Of a DNA stretch of 64,000 bases, positions 42,562 through 53,529 are shown one piece after another (within the stretch, counting starts at the first letter, position 1; the number at the start of each line of letters is the position of its first letter). The position numbers were made by a program, and so were the translations under genes. The stretch comes from Bactrocera neohumeralis. Lineage: Eukaryota; Arthropoda; Insecta; Diptera; Tephritidae. Below the pieces are notes generated by a model. It was not told the origin of the DNA. It did no database searches and was given only the letters and a program-made list of their open reading frames with translations. Location: assembly GCF_024586455.1 (NCBI RefSeq), contig NW_026089623.1, positions 16,000,236 to 16,064,235 of the forward strand, given 5' to 3'.

Positions 42562-42609
<48 letters not shown>
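42511..42609. repeat. ATT and TA microsatellites
   Basis: An (ATT)n tract of about nine units, then after a short AT-rich bridge a (TA)n tract of more than twenty units. Confidence 0.95.
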
Positions 42610-42612
<3 letters not shown>

Positions 42613-43427
42613 TGTTTTATGTATTGCGAGTATTTATTATCTTCTGGATTTATTGGTATGCCCTCGTACGTATCTGACGCAATACCTTTTGTATATAAGC
42701 ATGTATGTGCGATTTTATGTGCTTATGCTTTCGTGTTATATGCACTTCTCTTGTTCTTTTTCACGAAGAGAGGAATTCTATTAAAATTTGTTTGCCTGTT
42801 AGGACTTTGAATATACTCGTATGTATGTAATATATGGTTTAAGTATATAAACCTGTATTTCTTCAGAAGAAAAAATTGGTATAAAAAGTTTATTTTTGCG
42901 AAATATTGCAATACTTTTTTATAGTTTTGATTCTTATTTTTAATTGTTCAATTATATCCTCTTTGTGGGATATATGTATAGACGTTTTTACATACAGATA
43001 AGAGCAGGCCGCATATATATCATATGTATGTATGTCTGTTTTTTTATTATTTTCGCGGCAGAATAAACAGAAGAAAAGAGAAACTGTAATGTGCAGGTAT
43101 TTAACCTCTGCACTTAAATGTAAGTATATGTATGTATATAAATAATTTAACGTATGTGCTAATGTATATTAACAGTGATATTTATATAGTTGTATGTATA
43201 TATGTATGTTTATATTCTCTCTCTCTTTGATGCTTTATTAAGAATTTTTTATTGCGCTTATTGCTTAGTTTGAGCAATCGCGCGTTCTGCTTTAGGAAGC
43301 AGAGGGAGTATTGCCGGAAATTTACAAGTAAACACTTGAATACTGAGATAATATTCTCGTTTTGGTGAGAGTTTGCATAAACAAAGGTAAGTATACGTGG
43401 GCGGTATAATACCAAATTTTGCCCACC

Positions 43428-43471
43428 TTTTTTTTTTTTTTTTTTTTTACTTTTTTTTTTTTTTTTTTTTT
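43428..43471. repeat. Two 21-base T runs
   Basis: Two runs of about 21 T separated by AC; the run lengths may not be reliable in the assembly. Confidence 0.9.
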
Positions 43472-43765
43472 ACTACCGGTTTTTTAATTTATACCGTATA
43501 CGAAGTATTTTATATCCGTTTTTAAAAAAAAAACGTTGCTTAATGCTTAAACGGTTTGATATTCAACCGTAGTTACTAGCATACATACATATATACATAA
43601 ATCAAAACCAAAAAATGGAAACGATACAACTCACTTTGATTTCCCTTAGGGATTTTTGGGTTGTACCGATCAGTGAGTTTGTTGTCCAATTCCTCCTCTT
43701 CGTTGTATGCCAGTTCTTTCTCCTTTCTCTTATCTGCTTTTTTTCCTTTTTTTGTTTTTTGATTC

Positions 43766-44058
43766 TTGTTAGAACTCGCGCCCGTATAAATTATTGTAAG
43801 TGTGTTTGTTTTTTAGTTAGTTTTATATGTTTAATTTAGTTCGCGCCCGTTTGGTTTCTTTTTGGTGATTTTGTTTTCCTTTTATTAGGTGAGATATGTA
43901 TTCTCTATTTTGTGCTTTTGTGTACCAAGCACTTTCTACTGCTGTTGACACTTTCTCTAGATTCTTGTTAGAAATCGCGCCCGTATACTTTATTATAAGA
44001 GTGTTGGGTTTTAAGTTAGTTTTATATGTTTAATTTGGTTCGCACCCGTTTGTTTTTA
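43766..44058. repeat. Direct repeat of a ~90-bp leader block
   Basis: A block beginning TTGTTAGAACTCGCGCCCGT and containing TTAGTTTTATATGTTTAATT occurs at about 43766-43860. It recurs at about 43965-44058 as TTGTTAGAAATCGCGCCCGT and onward. Confidence 0.85.
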
Positions 44059-44251
44059 TAACCAGCCAGCACTTAACGTATTTTGTTTTTTCACCAAACT
44101 TGACTTTATGTTTTTCCACACCGTATTACATTTAACTATTATTATATTATTATTTTTTTTTTTTTTTTGCTTAAGTTTTCGGTCACTGTCACCATGTATT
44201 ATTGTATATGTATATATTTTTTTTCTAAATTTCCGTAGTGCCTTTCTTTTA

Positions 44252-44265
44252 GGCTCGAAGGACCA
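44252..44265 (-). promoter_or_regulatory. BEL-2 tRNA primer-binding site (probable)
   Basis: The minus-strand 14-mer TGGTCCTTCGAGCC is identical to that of BEL-1 and immediately follows the LTR end ...AAAAATACA. Confidence 0.7.
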
Positions 44266-44772
44266 TGTATTTTTGTACGTGGCACCTTTTTCGCACTCAC
44301 CATATAATTTCCCCCAACTTGTTATTAAAAATAATTCGTTTGCACTTCACTTCAAGTGGTTATTAGTTTCGAAATTTATTATTTCACAAGGTATAAAATA
44401 TATGTCTTTGAATTTAGCAAGCGGAAGGAACGTTAAAATTTATTTATGAACATATGTAAATATATAAAAAAACTTAATGTTAACGAGATGTTCGCGAAAA
44501 AAAGGTAGCCAAAAACGGAATCGTGTTGATCGGATGGATGTCGAATCGCCAGAGTGTTTTTTGATCAGTTGTCTGTCCTTTTGTACTTTTGTTCGGCGAA
44601 AGTAGATGATGGTGTGTGATGTCATTGTGTGTTGTGTGTGTGAAAATGATGAGTACCAATGTTGTCAGGATGTGTGGGATGGTGTTGTGTGTGTGTTAGA
44701 GCGTGGTGTGTATATATTAGCGAAGAAAATGATGATGAGTGTGGGGAATGTGGCGTACCAATGTTGCATACG
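44266..44772 (-). repeat. BEL-2 5' LTR, outer end damaged
   Basis: On the plus strand it starts TGTATTTTTGTACGTGGC and runs to GTACCAATGTTGCATAC, where DINE-1-like sequence intervenes. Compared with the 3' LTR it holds an extra duplicated GTGTGTGTTAGAG/GTACCAATGTTG segment near 44630-44700. Confidence 0.75.
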
Positions 44773-45045
44773 CCCATTTTCAATTTTTAAAAAAACCCTG
44801 GATGCAGCTTCCTGATGTGTGGGATGGTGATATCTAAATTTTTACTCAAGTTACAGCTTGCACGGGCGGACGGATAGACGGACGGACAGACAGACATCCG
44901 GATTTCAACTCTACTCGTCACCCTGATCACTTTGGTATACATAACCCTATATCTGACTCTTTTAGTTTTAGGACTTACAAGCAACTGTTATGTGAACAGA
45001 ACTATAATACTCTCCCTAGCAAATTTGTTGCGAGAGTATAAAAAT
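44773..45045 (-). mobile_element. Chimeric DINE-1-like family B copy in the BEL-2 LTR
   Basis: CGCCCATTTTCAATTTTTAA and CCTGGATGCAGCTTCC are the mid-body of family B. They are joined through TGATGTGTGGGATGGTG (17 bp of BEL-2 LTR text) to ATTTTTACTCAAGTTACAGC and the 5' end (TGCGAGAGTATA). About 450 bp of the repeat is replaced by the LTR-derived filler. Confidence 0.7.
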
Positions 45046-45053
45046 TTAATACG

Positions 45054-45306
45054 TCATGAAAAAAACTGACACATACGAACGCCAAACCCTTTTAGGGTTT
45101 TACTATGCTGACCTAGTACCATCACCCTGACTTGGAATTTCTCACCCCCCAGATTAGCTGTTGTACTGTGAAATTTATAAGGTCATAAAAAAAAGCTGAC
45201 ACATACGAACGCCAAACCTTTTGAGGGTTTTACTATACTGACCTAGTACCATCACCCTGACTTGGAAATTCTCACCCCCCAGATTAGCTGTTGTACTGTG
45301 TAATAT
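45054..45306. repeat. Two tandem copies of a 129-bp unit
   Basis: Each unit starts TCAT followed by an A-run and CTGACACATACGAACGCC. It continues TGACCTAGTACCATCACC and AGATTAGCTGTTGTACTG. The copies differ by only a few bases; the second breaks off early. No identity assigned. Confidence 0.85.
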
Positions 45307-45583
45307 AACCAAACATTTCATCTCTCACGAGGATCGCAGCCAATAATTCAACAATCATCATTTGAAGAAACCGAATAAATTTAAGGCACTAAATACTAAA
45401 TATGTACATAGACCCCGGTCTTTATTCACGACTTTTTGCCAGATATATAGTTTTGAAATTCAGGGAGAAATATGTATCTTATTTTTGGTAAAGAAATGTT
45501 ATAGTACCGAAACTGGATAGAATCGGGTTAATATATATTCTAGATCTCTTATACTTCTAAGAAAAGTTATGCCGAATTTGTCG

Positions 45584-45785
45584 CGGTGTCGCGGCGCAAC
45601 CGCCTTAAACTTAACAACTGATACTTAAGCAATGAATCTTAGTTTCTAATACAAATGGTCGATCAATATTGACCGTTACAATGATGGCTGCTGATGGACG
45701 CTTCGTTCGTTAACAGCTGAGTTAAAGTGTTGCCATCTGGACGGCATATTATTCGTTCAGTGACAATACTGCCACCTGTCCTACA
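45584..45785 (-). repeat. Gypsy 3' LTR, truncated
   Basis: It ends (plus) ...ACTGCCACCTGTCCTACA and matches 50690-50920 except for a 36-bp difference after CCGCCTTAAAC. Its left part is missing. Confidence 0.85.
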
Positions 45786-45838
45786 TATTATTTCCTCCTA
45801 CAATGGGCCGTCCTTACCTATTATTCGACCTCGAATAA

Positions 45839-46886
45839 TTAAGTCCACCTTTTCATGTTTTCTGCCATCGTAGTGGTATTTTTTGGTTCTTCCGTATTTG
45901 CTACTTTGTCAACCTCGTACCTGTCATGATTTAGTTTGGCGACTACCCTGTGCGGGTCTAAATACTTCGGTCGTAAGAAAAACTGAGTTTTCTTAATAGC
46001 TACCAATTCTCCTATGTTGTATTCACGGCTTTCTTTCCTTTTTTGATTAAATGTCTTACAGTTCTCTTTTTGTATTTTTTCTATATTTTCATGAGCGTTC
46101 TTTCTTAATGAATCACGTTCTAAATTCAATTCCTCTATTTCGAGATCTTTTAAAATTTCATGTAAGTCTGGATAATCTACTACTCGCATGTTTAGTCCTG
46201 TAAGAATTCTAAAAGGTGATATTTTCGTACTGCGTGGTGCAGTGTTATTTAAAATTTGTTGTACTTTTGCAACGTGGTTGTACCACTGGGTTGGGTTACC
46301 TTGACATTTCTTAGACAGCATTGAAACAACGGTTCTGTGAACGCGTTCTACCTGTCCGTTGCCCCGCGGAACACCGGTTGCGATCAACAGGTGTTGTATG
46401 CCCTCCTTCGTGCAGTACTCGTTAAACGCTTTTGACGTAAAAGCCGCTCCTCTGTCCGTTACAATCCGTTTCGGGTTGCCGAAAACTGAGGATTGTTTCT
46501 TTAATTTATTGATTACCTCTTCCACCTCGGTTGATTTCGTTGGGTACAACCAAACGAATTTCGAAAATGCGTCCACTATGACTAAACTATGATTATACTT
46601 TTTCCGTGTTTCGGTTAATGGACCCACATCGTCAATATGGTAAGTGAATACTTAATGGTTCACAAGTTTTGCCGATTGGTGTCAACAAGCCCTCTTTCTT
46701 ACCCCTTTTTGCGTCTATTACTATGCACTCTACACACGAAGTTACTACATTTTGTACTTTTTTGCTCAAGTTTGGTATATAATAATTTCTTTCTACTAGC
46801 TCCTGTGTTCTTTTTGCTGCAAAATGACCCTGCCTATGTGCTAACTTTATAATTTCTTCTTCCATACTGGATGGTACTACCAACAA
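45839..46886 (-). pseudogene. Gypsy integrase, one frameshift
   Basis: Integrase inserts the DNA copy into the host genome. The frame 46886-46632 carries the H2C2 zinc finger: HRQGHFAAKRTQELVE and VTSCVECIVIDAKRGKK. After a single frame change near 46630 the core continues GPLTETRKKYNHSLVIVDAF (first Asp), RIVTDRGAAFTSKAF (second Asp) and VPRGNGQVERVHRTVVSM (Glu), then a basic C-terminal region to MKRWT, the stop lying just before the purine tract. All three catalytic acidic residues are present, so the frameshift is the only obvious defect of this domain. Confidence 0.88.
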
Positions 46887-46921
46887 TTTCTTTACAGAGT
46901 CATTGTAAAGTAAGTCATTTC

Positions 46922-48344
46922 TTAAAAAAAATTCTCATATGATTCTACTTCCACAATTTTCCGCACTGCTCTTATCCAGTCATCCTGCATTTGCGCCTCT
47001 TTTATCCTAAACTTTAACGAGTCTTCTACTAATAAGCAGTAAGCACGACTAAGAGCATCTACTTGTCTCATGCGAATTCCAGACCTATGTTCAACCACAT
47101 AATTATATTCTTGTAAGTACATTGCCCACCTCATGATCCTGTCTGGTACGTCTTCTTTCTTGACTGTCATAGCGAAAACGTTACAACCGCTAACTATTTT
47201 AAACTGAATATCTCTTAAGTATATACGCCATTTCTGTAATGCTTTTATAGCTGCAAGAACCTCAAGTTCAAAAGCACTATATTTTTCTTCCGCCCTTGTT
47301 GTTTTACGACTCATGTATTCGATGGGATGTAACAGATTATCTTCTGCATCTCTTTGTAGTAAGATTGCGCCGTAACCAAATTTTGACGCATTAGCATGCA
47401 CCTCTGTTTCTGCATGTGGATTGAAAAGATTCAATGCGGGCGCATTTACTAACGCACGCTTCAGCTCTTGAATGGCTAAGAGTTGTTCTTCCCTCAAACC
47501 AAACTTTTCGTCCTAACGAAGCATATCTGTTAGCGGCTTCGCATTAACTGCATAATATTGGATGAGACGCCTGAAATATGAAGTTAAACTTAAGAATTGT
47601 TGTAATTCTTTCTTTCTAGTTGGTACTGGAAATGCACTGACTGCCTTAGTCTTCTCTTCTGATGGCAAAATTGTCCCGTTCTCCACAATGAACCCCAAAA
47701 AATTAATATTCCTCTTTAGAATTTGGCCTTTCTCCCATCTAATAAGATGGTGAAGACTCTTGCACCCTGTAATCTGTCTAACGTTTCGTTCACCACTGTC
47801 ATAGGAAAATTGTCCCTGATTATTTTTTCGTTTATCTTGCGATAATCACAACAAAACCGTTTTGCTCCCTTTTTTCTTTGTAACTAACACAACTATCCTG
47901 AATAATACCCTCGTTAAGCATACGCGCTACCTCCTCATCAATACATTTTTGATCCGCCTGCGACACTCTACGTGGCCCCTGAAATATCGGTTTCTCATCC
48001 TTTAATAACAATTTCATTTGTACTGGTGTTCTACTCGACTTCCTAGGATAATAGCTATTAATCCAACTGCTTACTACTTTAGCCTCGTCTATCGGCAGAT
48101 GCGATAGATCCACTTTATCTGACTCCTCAGACATTGCCGTTCCAATTGAAGACAATACCCTAAAGTCTTTGCTTAACCCATTGTCATTAATGACTTCCGC
48201 CCTCGTTTCTAATACCGGTCCGGTAATGTCCTTTTGTTCCTTGAAAACTTCAACTTGACTATTCCCATAGTCTCTTAACTCACGGTGAGTTGACACAAAC
48301 CCTTCAACATCACCACTTGCACCCCGCTGATTTGACACAAACAC
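46922..48344 (-). pseudogene. Gypsy reverse transcriptase and RNase H, RT centre deleted
   Basis: The RT N terminus reads KPIFQGPRRVSQADQKC and VARMLNEGIIQDS (from about 47990). The text then decays through KINEKIIRDNFPMTVV-like residues and jumps to RNINFLGFIVENGTILPSEE and KELQQFLSLTSYFRRLI (47698-47513), so the YxDD catalytic box is missing. The RNase H region reads LNLFNPHAETEVHANASKF, YGAILLQRDAEDNLLHPIEY, SRKTTRAEEKYSAFELEVLA and SGIRMRQVDALSR, ending before the integrase. Frame changes separate the blocks. It cannot reverse-transcribe. Confidence 0.85.
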
Positions 48345-48387
48345 TTCAGCATCACTGCATGCACCCTGGTGGACTGACCCAAACTCT

Positions 48388-48980
48388 TCACCTCCACCAC
48401 GCGCACCCCCAAGAGATCTCCCCGATCCCTGCGTGCTTCGCTGCCTCCTCAGCAGTCCTCACAAGTTTCCTGAACTCAACACTACCTTCTCTAAAAACTA
48501 ACTCAACATCGTGAAGTACATCGTTTCCGATCATGGCTGCATACGGAATATCACTTTCCCTAACCACGTGGAATGTTACATTTAATGACAACCCTTCTAT
48601 TGAAATATCGGCCATAAAGCTGCCTAATGTAGTAAGCACGCCTTTACCTACACCGAACAATTTTTGTTTTTCTCCAATTAGCTTTATATCTCCTAACATC
48701 ACTAAGGTATCGTACCCATGATACACACAATACATCCTGTATCCACTAGTGCACTGAAGGTCAAAGCATTGATAGTTGCATCAACGAAGATCATTCCACC
48801 TTTTCTGGTAGACGTTTCTACTTTGTGATCAATTGTATTTACCCGTTCACTTTTTATCGTCTTATCCCTTTGCTCTTTACACTGATGAGAATAATGCCAC
48901 TTCTGTTTGCACTTAAAGCAAACGACATTACTAGACCTAGCCTCCGGACAGGCTCTTGCTATATGACCTTCTTTTTCATC
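48388..48980 (-). pseudogene. Gypsy zinc knuckle and aspartic protease
   Basis: Just past the gag frame, another frame reads GHIARACPEARSSNVV, then CFKCKQKWHYSHQC (CCHC zinc knuckle), and ALVDTGCMYCV (D-T-G protease motif, near 48740). The frame 48735-48388 continues TLVMLGDIKLIGEKQKLFG and PYAAMIGNDVLHDVELVF, normal for Ty3/Gypsy protease. A frameshift lies between gag and the zinc knuckle (near 48975); another lies before the RT. The tail after about 48400 repeats Ser/His/Pro-rich text from a TTCACCACCAC-type tandem stretch (48290-48410). Confidence 0.75.
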
Positions 48981-49741
48981 GATTCTTTACTCTCTGTAGC
49001 GAACCGTTCCACGTATCCTGTGCCTACTGTAGCTTGTACACTTCTAACTTTCTCGTATATGCGGATTTGTTCCTTTAATTCGCTCACCGTTTTGGCTTGA
49101 TATAACATACTCTTATTTGCTTTAACGTCTGGTATGCCATCCACGAAATACTCTACTACGCTTCTTTCATCTAAAGAGATTTGCTTCCTTAATTCTAAAA
49201 TGGCATAAAGGTATTCATGAAAACTTTCTTTTGGCTGTTTACGCCGGTTTCTTAATGTTCGATGCACTTCAGACGCACATAATTTTTCCCCACACTCATC
49301 GATAAGAGAACGCTTTAAACTAGCCCAATCTCTTTCTCCTTCTAATCCACGTACAAACAATTTCGCTGCTCCCTTAAGTAGTTGTTTAGCGTATACAAAT
49401 CGTTCTAAATTATTCCAACCGACCGTGTTAGCCATATCATCCAATTCCTCAACCCAGTGACGAACATCGCAAGTATCATCACCAAAAAAATCTGAAACAC
49501 TGTCTTTAACGTCACGCAACGAAAATGACACCCTTCGCGAATTCGATGGAGCAGCATTTACATCAACGTACAACGAATTTTCCGATTCGTCGTCGCATCC
49601 CCCTTCATCTTGCTCATCATCGAAAACAAAATGTTGTAGCAAACGCAGTTGCAACTTCTTTTTCCTACCCGTGACGCACAACCCTCTTAGTTTTTCTTTT
49701 AACGTCTCTACCGTCATTACCCTAATGGTTTCAGCGTCCAC
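48959..49741 (-). pseudogene. Gypsy Gag with N-terminal SAP-like motif
   Basis: The frame has 260 residues. Residues about 9-37 (TVETLKEKLRGLC and KKLQLRLLQHF) resemble a SAP DNA/RNA-binding helix pair, then an acidic linker. From about residue 70 it reads FGDDTCDVRHWVEELDDM and FVYAKQLLKGAAKLFVRG, then RNRRKQPKESFHEYLYAIL and VVEYFVDGIPDVKANKSML, the retrotransposon Gag (capsid) fold signature. The frame ends MKKKVI because of a frameshift; the next frame carries the zinc knuckle. The start Met of MDAETIRV follows the leader. It is structurally complete except for the C-terminal break. Confidence 0.85.
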
Positions 49742-50604
49742 CTTACAAAATTATTTTTTCTCTTAACTCTTATAAAAATTCAAATTACGGATACGCTTTT
49801 ACAAATGTAATTATGTTTCTTAGAAGCAAATGTACATTTTGTTTTTTGCTTACAAACTAAAAGCTACACATTCTACTACATTACATCGCAACTGAGTGCA
49901 AATAACACACTCTTCTACTCAACTAACTACAAAATCATTATAACTTATCTTAGCTCCCGTTTCTCTGCTGCCGTTGTTCAGCCTTCTACGTGCGCCGCCT
50001 ACTGCTACGATGCTTTGCTGCCTGCTGCTGCTGCGTTGTTCTGCTACTTAAGCTTTGCTTTGCGCGTCTTATGCGCCCGTCTACGGTTTTGCACCATTAT
50101 AGCGTACTGGGTACAGTCGCGCACTTAGTACGGTTTTTTGCTTTTACGCCGTTATACAAATTTATCAGGAACTTGGTCCGTGCAACCTTTTGCACCGTTT
50201 CAAAATTTTACTGGAAAATGCGTTTACTGCCCGCGATATCGAGCTGGGTACAGTCACTTGCAAATTACCAGAATTCACTACCGCACTGTTAAGTTTTAGG
50301 TTCTTTGTACGTACATATATTGTCGTACACTTCAGTATTTTGAACTACTGTCACTAACGTAACTTTCCGATCGTTCCAAAAAAATCTCATAATTTCTTTT
50401 CTTATTACTGTTCAATTGGTATTATGTGCTCTTACGGCATTGCACATCTCACTACCAATACACTGTTCTATGCTGACCACTGTAAGCGCACAGGTACAGC
50501 CACTCACAAATGTCAATTTCAAAAAAAATGTCTTTAAATTTATATTTTAATGATTTATGTAACCGCACAACACTTTCCGGAGACATCCCGGTTGAGCCCC
50601 CAAA
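49742..50604 (-). other. Gypsy leader and primer-binding site
   Basis: Non-coding leader with GC-richer patches. The minus-strand TGGGGGCTCAACCGGGA at 50602-50586 lies two bases from the LTR and starts TGG, as a tRNA primer site should. Text near 50085-50240 repeats a GTACAGTCGC/GTACAGTCAC block. Confidence 0.65.
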
Positions 50605-50920
50605 TGTGGAATTCATTTTAAAAGAAAACCACCGTGTTCTTAATTTAATTCAAATTATTATTTTATTTGTTCGCACTTTAAATTCATGCGGCGGGGCGAC
50701 CGCCTTAAACAACGTTTCTTTAACAACTGATTCTTACCAACTGAACTTAACAACTGATACTTAAGCAATGAATCTTAGTTTCTAATACAAATGGACGATC
50801 AATATTGACTGTTGCAATGATCGCTGCTGATGGACGCTTCGTTCGTTAACAGCTGAGTTAAAGTGTTGCCATCTGAACGGCATATTATTCGTTCAGTGAC
50901 AATACTGCCACCTGTCCTAC
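50605..50920 (-). repeat. Gypsy 5' LTR
   Basis: 316 bp, from TGTGGAATTC (plus strand) to ...CACCTGTCCTAC. It contains tandem AACAACTGATxCTTA blocks, one more than the 3' LTR. Confidence 0.85.
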
Positions 50921-51538
50921 CTGACCAATGTCTATAGAGAATACAACCGTCCGAGACCTTTAAATGCCCCGATATACCCTTTATAGTGATTCCCGACTTT
51001 CTAGCTGACATTGGACCTACTTAAAGAAAAAAGTGACAAAAAGGAGTCAAAAACTTCAACAGCACTGAAAACTGTCATACTTAAAGTGTGCCACAAATCC
51101 CATTGGAATGTGACCTATACAAGTTGGTGTTTTCCATAAAAACCGCCTACAATGATAAGGGGGTCACAACTAATATTAAAATTAGCTTTAGGTTGATATA
51201 ATAAGTCATACATTTAGAATAAGTTTGGTATTATGTATAAAGAGCTTCTTGACAGTGTCGAAAGTGTGTAAATATTTGCTTATTAAGAGATTTATTTAAT
51301 TTCTTGTTGGTATTATCTAAATACATATTGTTAAATTGTGTTCCATTAAAAATGTTCTTTAAACTAAACTTAATTTATGACTAGCTCATTTAAAGTCAAA
51401 ATTTAACATTTTGTTTCCGAGTGTAAAGTGTTTCTGGACAAACTGTATGTGTGAGACATGCCATTAATAATAAACATATACATAAATACCATGTTATCTA
51501 CAGTAAAATGCATGACCTTTATTTATGTTTTATTTTAG
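50921..51538. other. Presumed upstream intron or flank of the BTB gene
   Basis: No TE signature seen after 51010. AT-rich, ending in TTATGTTTTATTTTAG, a good 3' splice site at 51538. Confidence 0.5.
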
Positions 51539-51605
51539 AATTCAACCAGGACATCACCAAATTGCACTTATTTAAAAAGGAATTTATAAATTTAATTAAA
51601 GGAAT

Positions 51606-51940
51606 ATGTCCTCAGTATCGCAAAACTTAATACCTGTGGAAAAAAAGGAGCAGATTTCTTTATCCCAAAAGTTAACAATTCATGAACAGCATCATCAACT
51701 GTATGCTTTGAAATGGAGTGAATTTCAGTCATCTATAGTTAACTGTTTTCAACGATTGCGAGATGAAGAAGACTTTGTGGATGTAACTATATCTTGTGAC
51801 CAGCGATCATTTGCTGCTCATAGAGTTGTTCTCAGTGCCTGCAGTCCTTACTTTCGTAAATTGTTGAAATCAAATCCCTGCAAACACCCCATTATAATAT
51901 TACGAGATGTGTACTCAGAACACATGGAATGTCTTCTAAG
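51606..51940 (+). CDS. BTB/POZ-domain first coding exon, likely host transcription factor
   Basis: The exon starts after a splice acceptor (TTTTATTTTAG, ending 51538), has ATG at 51606 and ends at AAG|GTATTT (donor at 51941), leaving phase 2. It encodes about 111 residues: a leader, then YALKWSEFQSSIVNCFQRL, DEEDFVDVTISCDQRSF, AAHRVVLSACSPYFRKLL and NPCKHPIIILRDVYSEHM. These are the first two thirds of an insect TTK-type BTB domain, closest by eye to abrupt/broad-like proteins. The expected continuation (FMYxGEV) would be in the next exon, which is not found in the remaining 12 kb. The frame is clean and codons are conserved, unlike the TEs around it. Function (DNA-binding regulator through a C-terminal zinc finger) is inferred from the family. 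It could also be an exon captured or duplicated without the rest of its gene. Confidence 0.75.
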
Positions 51941-52398
51941 GTATTTAAATTTAAATCAATCAATAACTACTAATTACAGAGAACCACTTATAATAATTAA
52001 CTAATGCCAAAACGAAACACAACATAGGTTTTTTTTTCAAATTGTATGAAATTCTTATATACATTTATCAATTATTGTATAAATTTATTCTACAAAATAA
52101 TTAAAATATAAACAAATTCATTCTTCTAAAAGTTTACACTAAAAAATCAATAATATTAAAAAATTAAATACAAATAGATTTGTATAATTATTATACTTAT
52201 AAACAGATTCACTAACACTAATCATAAGAGTACAGATCCAAAATCTCAATAAACTAAGGCCATAAGAAATAACATGAAACCCTAAAAAATAATAAATATT
52301 TCGGCTATAACTCAGCTATAAGCCCGTAAGCGGTTTTCATGCCAGTAAAGAAGAAGAAGAATCTGCACGATAAACATAATTTAAAATTTATAGAAGTA
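51941..52398. other. AT-rich intron-like DNA
   Basis: Follows the BTB exon donor; no element recognised until the Helitron terminus at 52399. Confidence 0.5.
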
Positions 52399-53200
52399 CT
52401 AGCTGACCCCGCAGGCGTTTTCTTGCGAGAAATTATGTGTTTTGAAATGAAAAACACTTGAATGTACCATATTTTGTGTTTGAATCATTTATGTGCGATT
52501 TTTCTAAATTTTTTTCAATGTAGCGCAGCTTGATAAACAACACCTTTTGTTTTCTGTTCCGGAGCATAAATGTATAGAAAATATGGGTTTCGATTTATGA
52601 ACACGCCACGTATAGCAGGCCCTGTGAAAACATGGCATTTATAGATTTATGCCACACACTTCTAGCGACTATCCTTGTGTCCTGTTGATTTTCATTTCAA
52701 ATGTTTTTTTTCCCTGGAAACTGAATAGTTTTGAACTGAAATGGCAAATCGTTCGAACTGAAAAGAATTCGTAGCACCAAGCATTCGGCGCCCTTGTATT
52801 CGATAGCTGCATTACAGTCAGTCGGGTTCCATTACATAGTTTCGCCGAATGAAGATTGCGAAACATAACAATGACAGATCCAATTTTGAGACGCAAATGA
52901 AAAATGTCTTCGGCTATGTAACTTTTGTTCGTATCCCATTGACGCAGATTTGCGTGATCACGAAAAGTGTGCGAACTTCAGGGGCATGCGAAGTAGCTAT
53001 CGTATCGTCCATTGTTTGATTCCAGCGATTATCATGTTCCAGCAATTGTAATTGCTGACATGCTTCTCCAAAAGTTGCACACACCGTACCATTCACAGTA
53101 CGCAATGACTCAAATGCATTTGAACTGCGTACAATAATCAATAGCAACCGAAGGTAGAAACAATCGTCGTTTTTCGGGTGGATTGTGTAAATTCATCCTA
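52399..53200 (-). pseudogene. Helitron helicase relic with 3' terminus
   Basis: The minus strand reads ENDDCFYLRLLL-like text and then SNAFESLRTVNGTVCATF and GEACQQLQLLEHDNRWNQT (53150-52920), the segment between Rep and helicase. After a large deletion it reads RNLHSAKLCNGTRLTVMQL, KINRTQG and, in another frame, LYIYAPEQKTKGVVYQAAL (to about 52540), the helicase C terminus. It ends at 52399 with CCTGCGGGGTCAGCTAG, a GC pairing plus CTAG, with T in the flank: a canonical Helitron 3' end. Multiple stops and deletions make it inactive. It sits in what may be an intron of the BTB gene. Confidence 0.8.
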
Positions 53201-53529
53201 ATGCATTAGTTGAGAACACACCTGAATGTCCGTCTACTGGTTGGCCTTGTTTTCTCAAGGACACACTGTTCTCAAGAAAAGGTTCTCTCTGAGTTTTACC
53301 TCTATTTTCGGTATAAGCACTGATGTTCTCATATTCGGTATTTAGGGACCTGAACAGTTGTGGTCCCATTTAAATTATTTCTGGATATGAGGTTGCATAC
53401 ATCATATGCACTTTTTCTCAATTCTTTTTTCATAACTTAATTGGTGTGTGATTTGCTCTTTAATAAAACAGTTCTGTGCAGTTCTGTCCGCTTATGTGTT
53501 ACTCTTTTCATGACTGTTTAGTGACTCTT

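Larger units (their letters stand above)
42336..44251 (-). other. BEL-2 leader (non-coding)
   Basis: About 1.9 kb between primer site and Gag-Pol start, unusually long. It shares TAAATAAGAGTTTT and TTGAGCAATCGCGCG/ACAAGTAAACACTTGAAT-type blocks with the BEL-1 leader. It holds simple repeats and a duplicated 90-bp block. Short open frames within look like chance. Confidence 0.7.
35645..44772 (-). mobile_element. BEL/Pao retrotransposon BEL-2, with intact polyprotein
   Basis: Minus order: 5' LTR (44772-44266, its start damaged by a DINE insertion), primer site, 1.9-kb leader, the 1803-codon Gag-Pol frame, a zinc-knuckle ORF, a polypurine tract (36108-36121) and 3' LTR (36107-35645). Total about 9.1 kb. 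The coding part is the youngest-looking in the window, but both LTRs have lost or altered outer ends, so target duplications could not be checked. Confidence 0.85.
45584..50920 (-). mobile_element. Ty3/Gypsy-type LTR retrotransposon, defective
   Basis: It has LTRs at both ends, a primer site at 50586-50602 and a purine tract (AGGAGGAAATAATA, minus strand, before 45785). In minus order it carries a SAP-like gag, zinc knuckle, protease, reverse transcriptase, RNase H and integrase. It has a deletion in the RT and several frameshifts. A related, far more decayed copy follows at 53530-54960. Confidence 0.85.

Noticed and set aside
48290..48420. His/Pro-rich repeat protein on the plus strand
   Set aside because: Antisense of a degenerate tandem stretch in the Gypsy pol region; no start context or extension.
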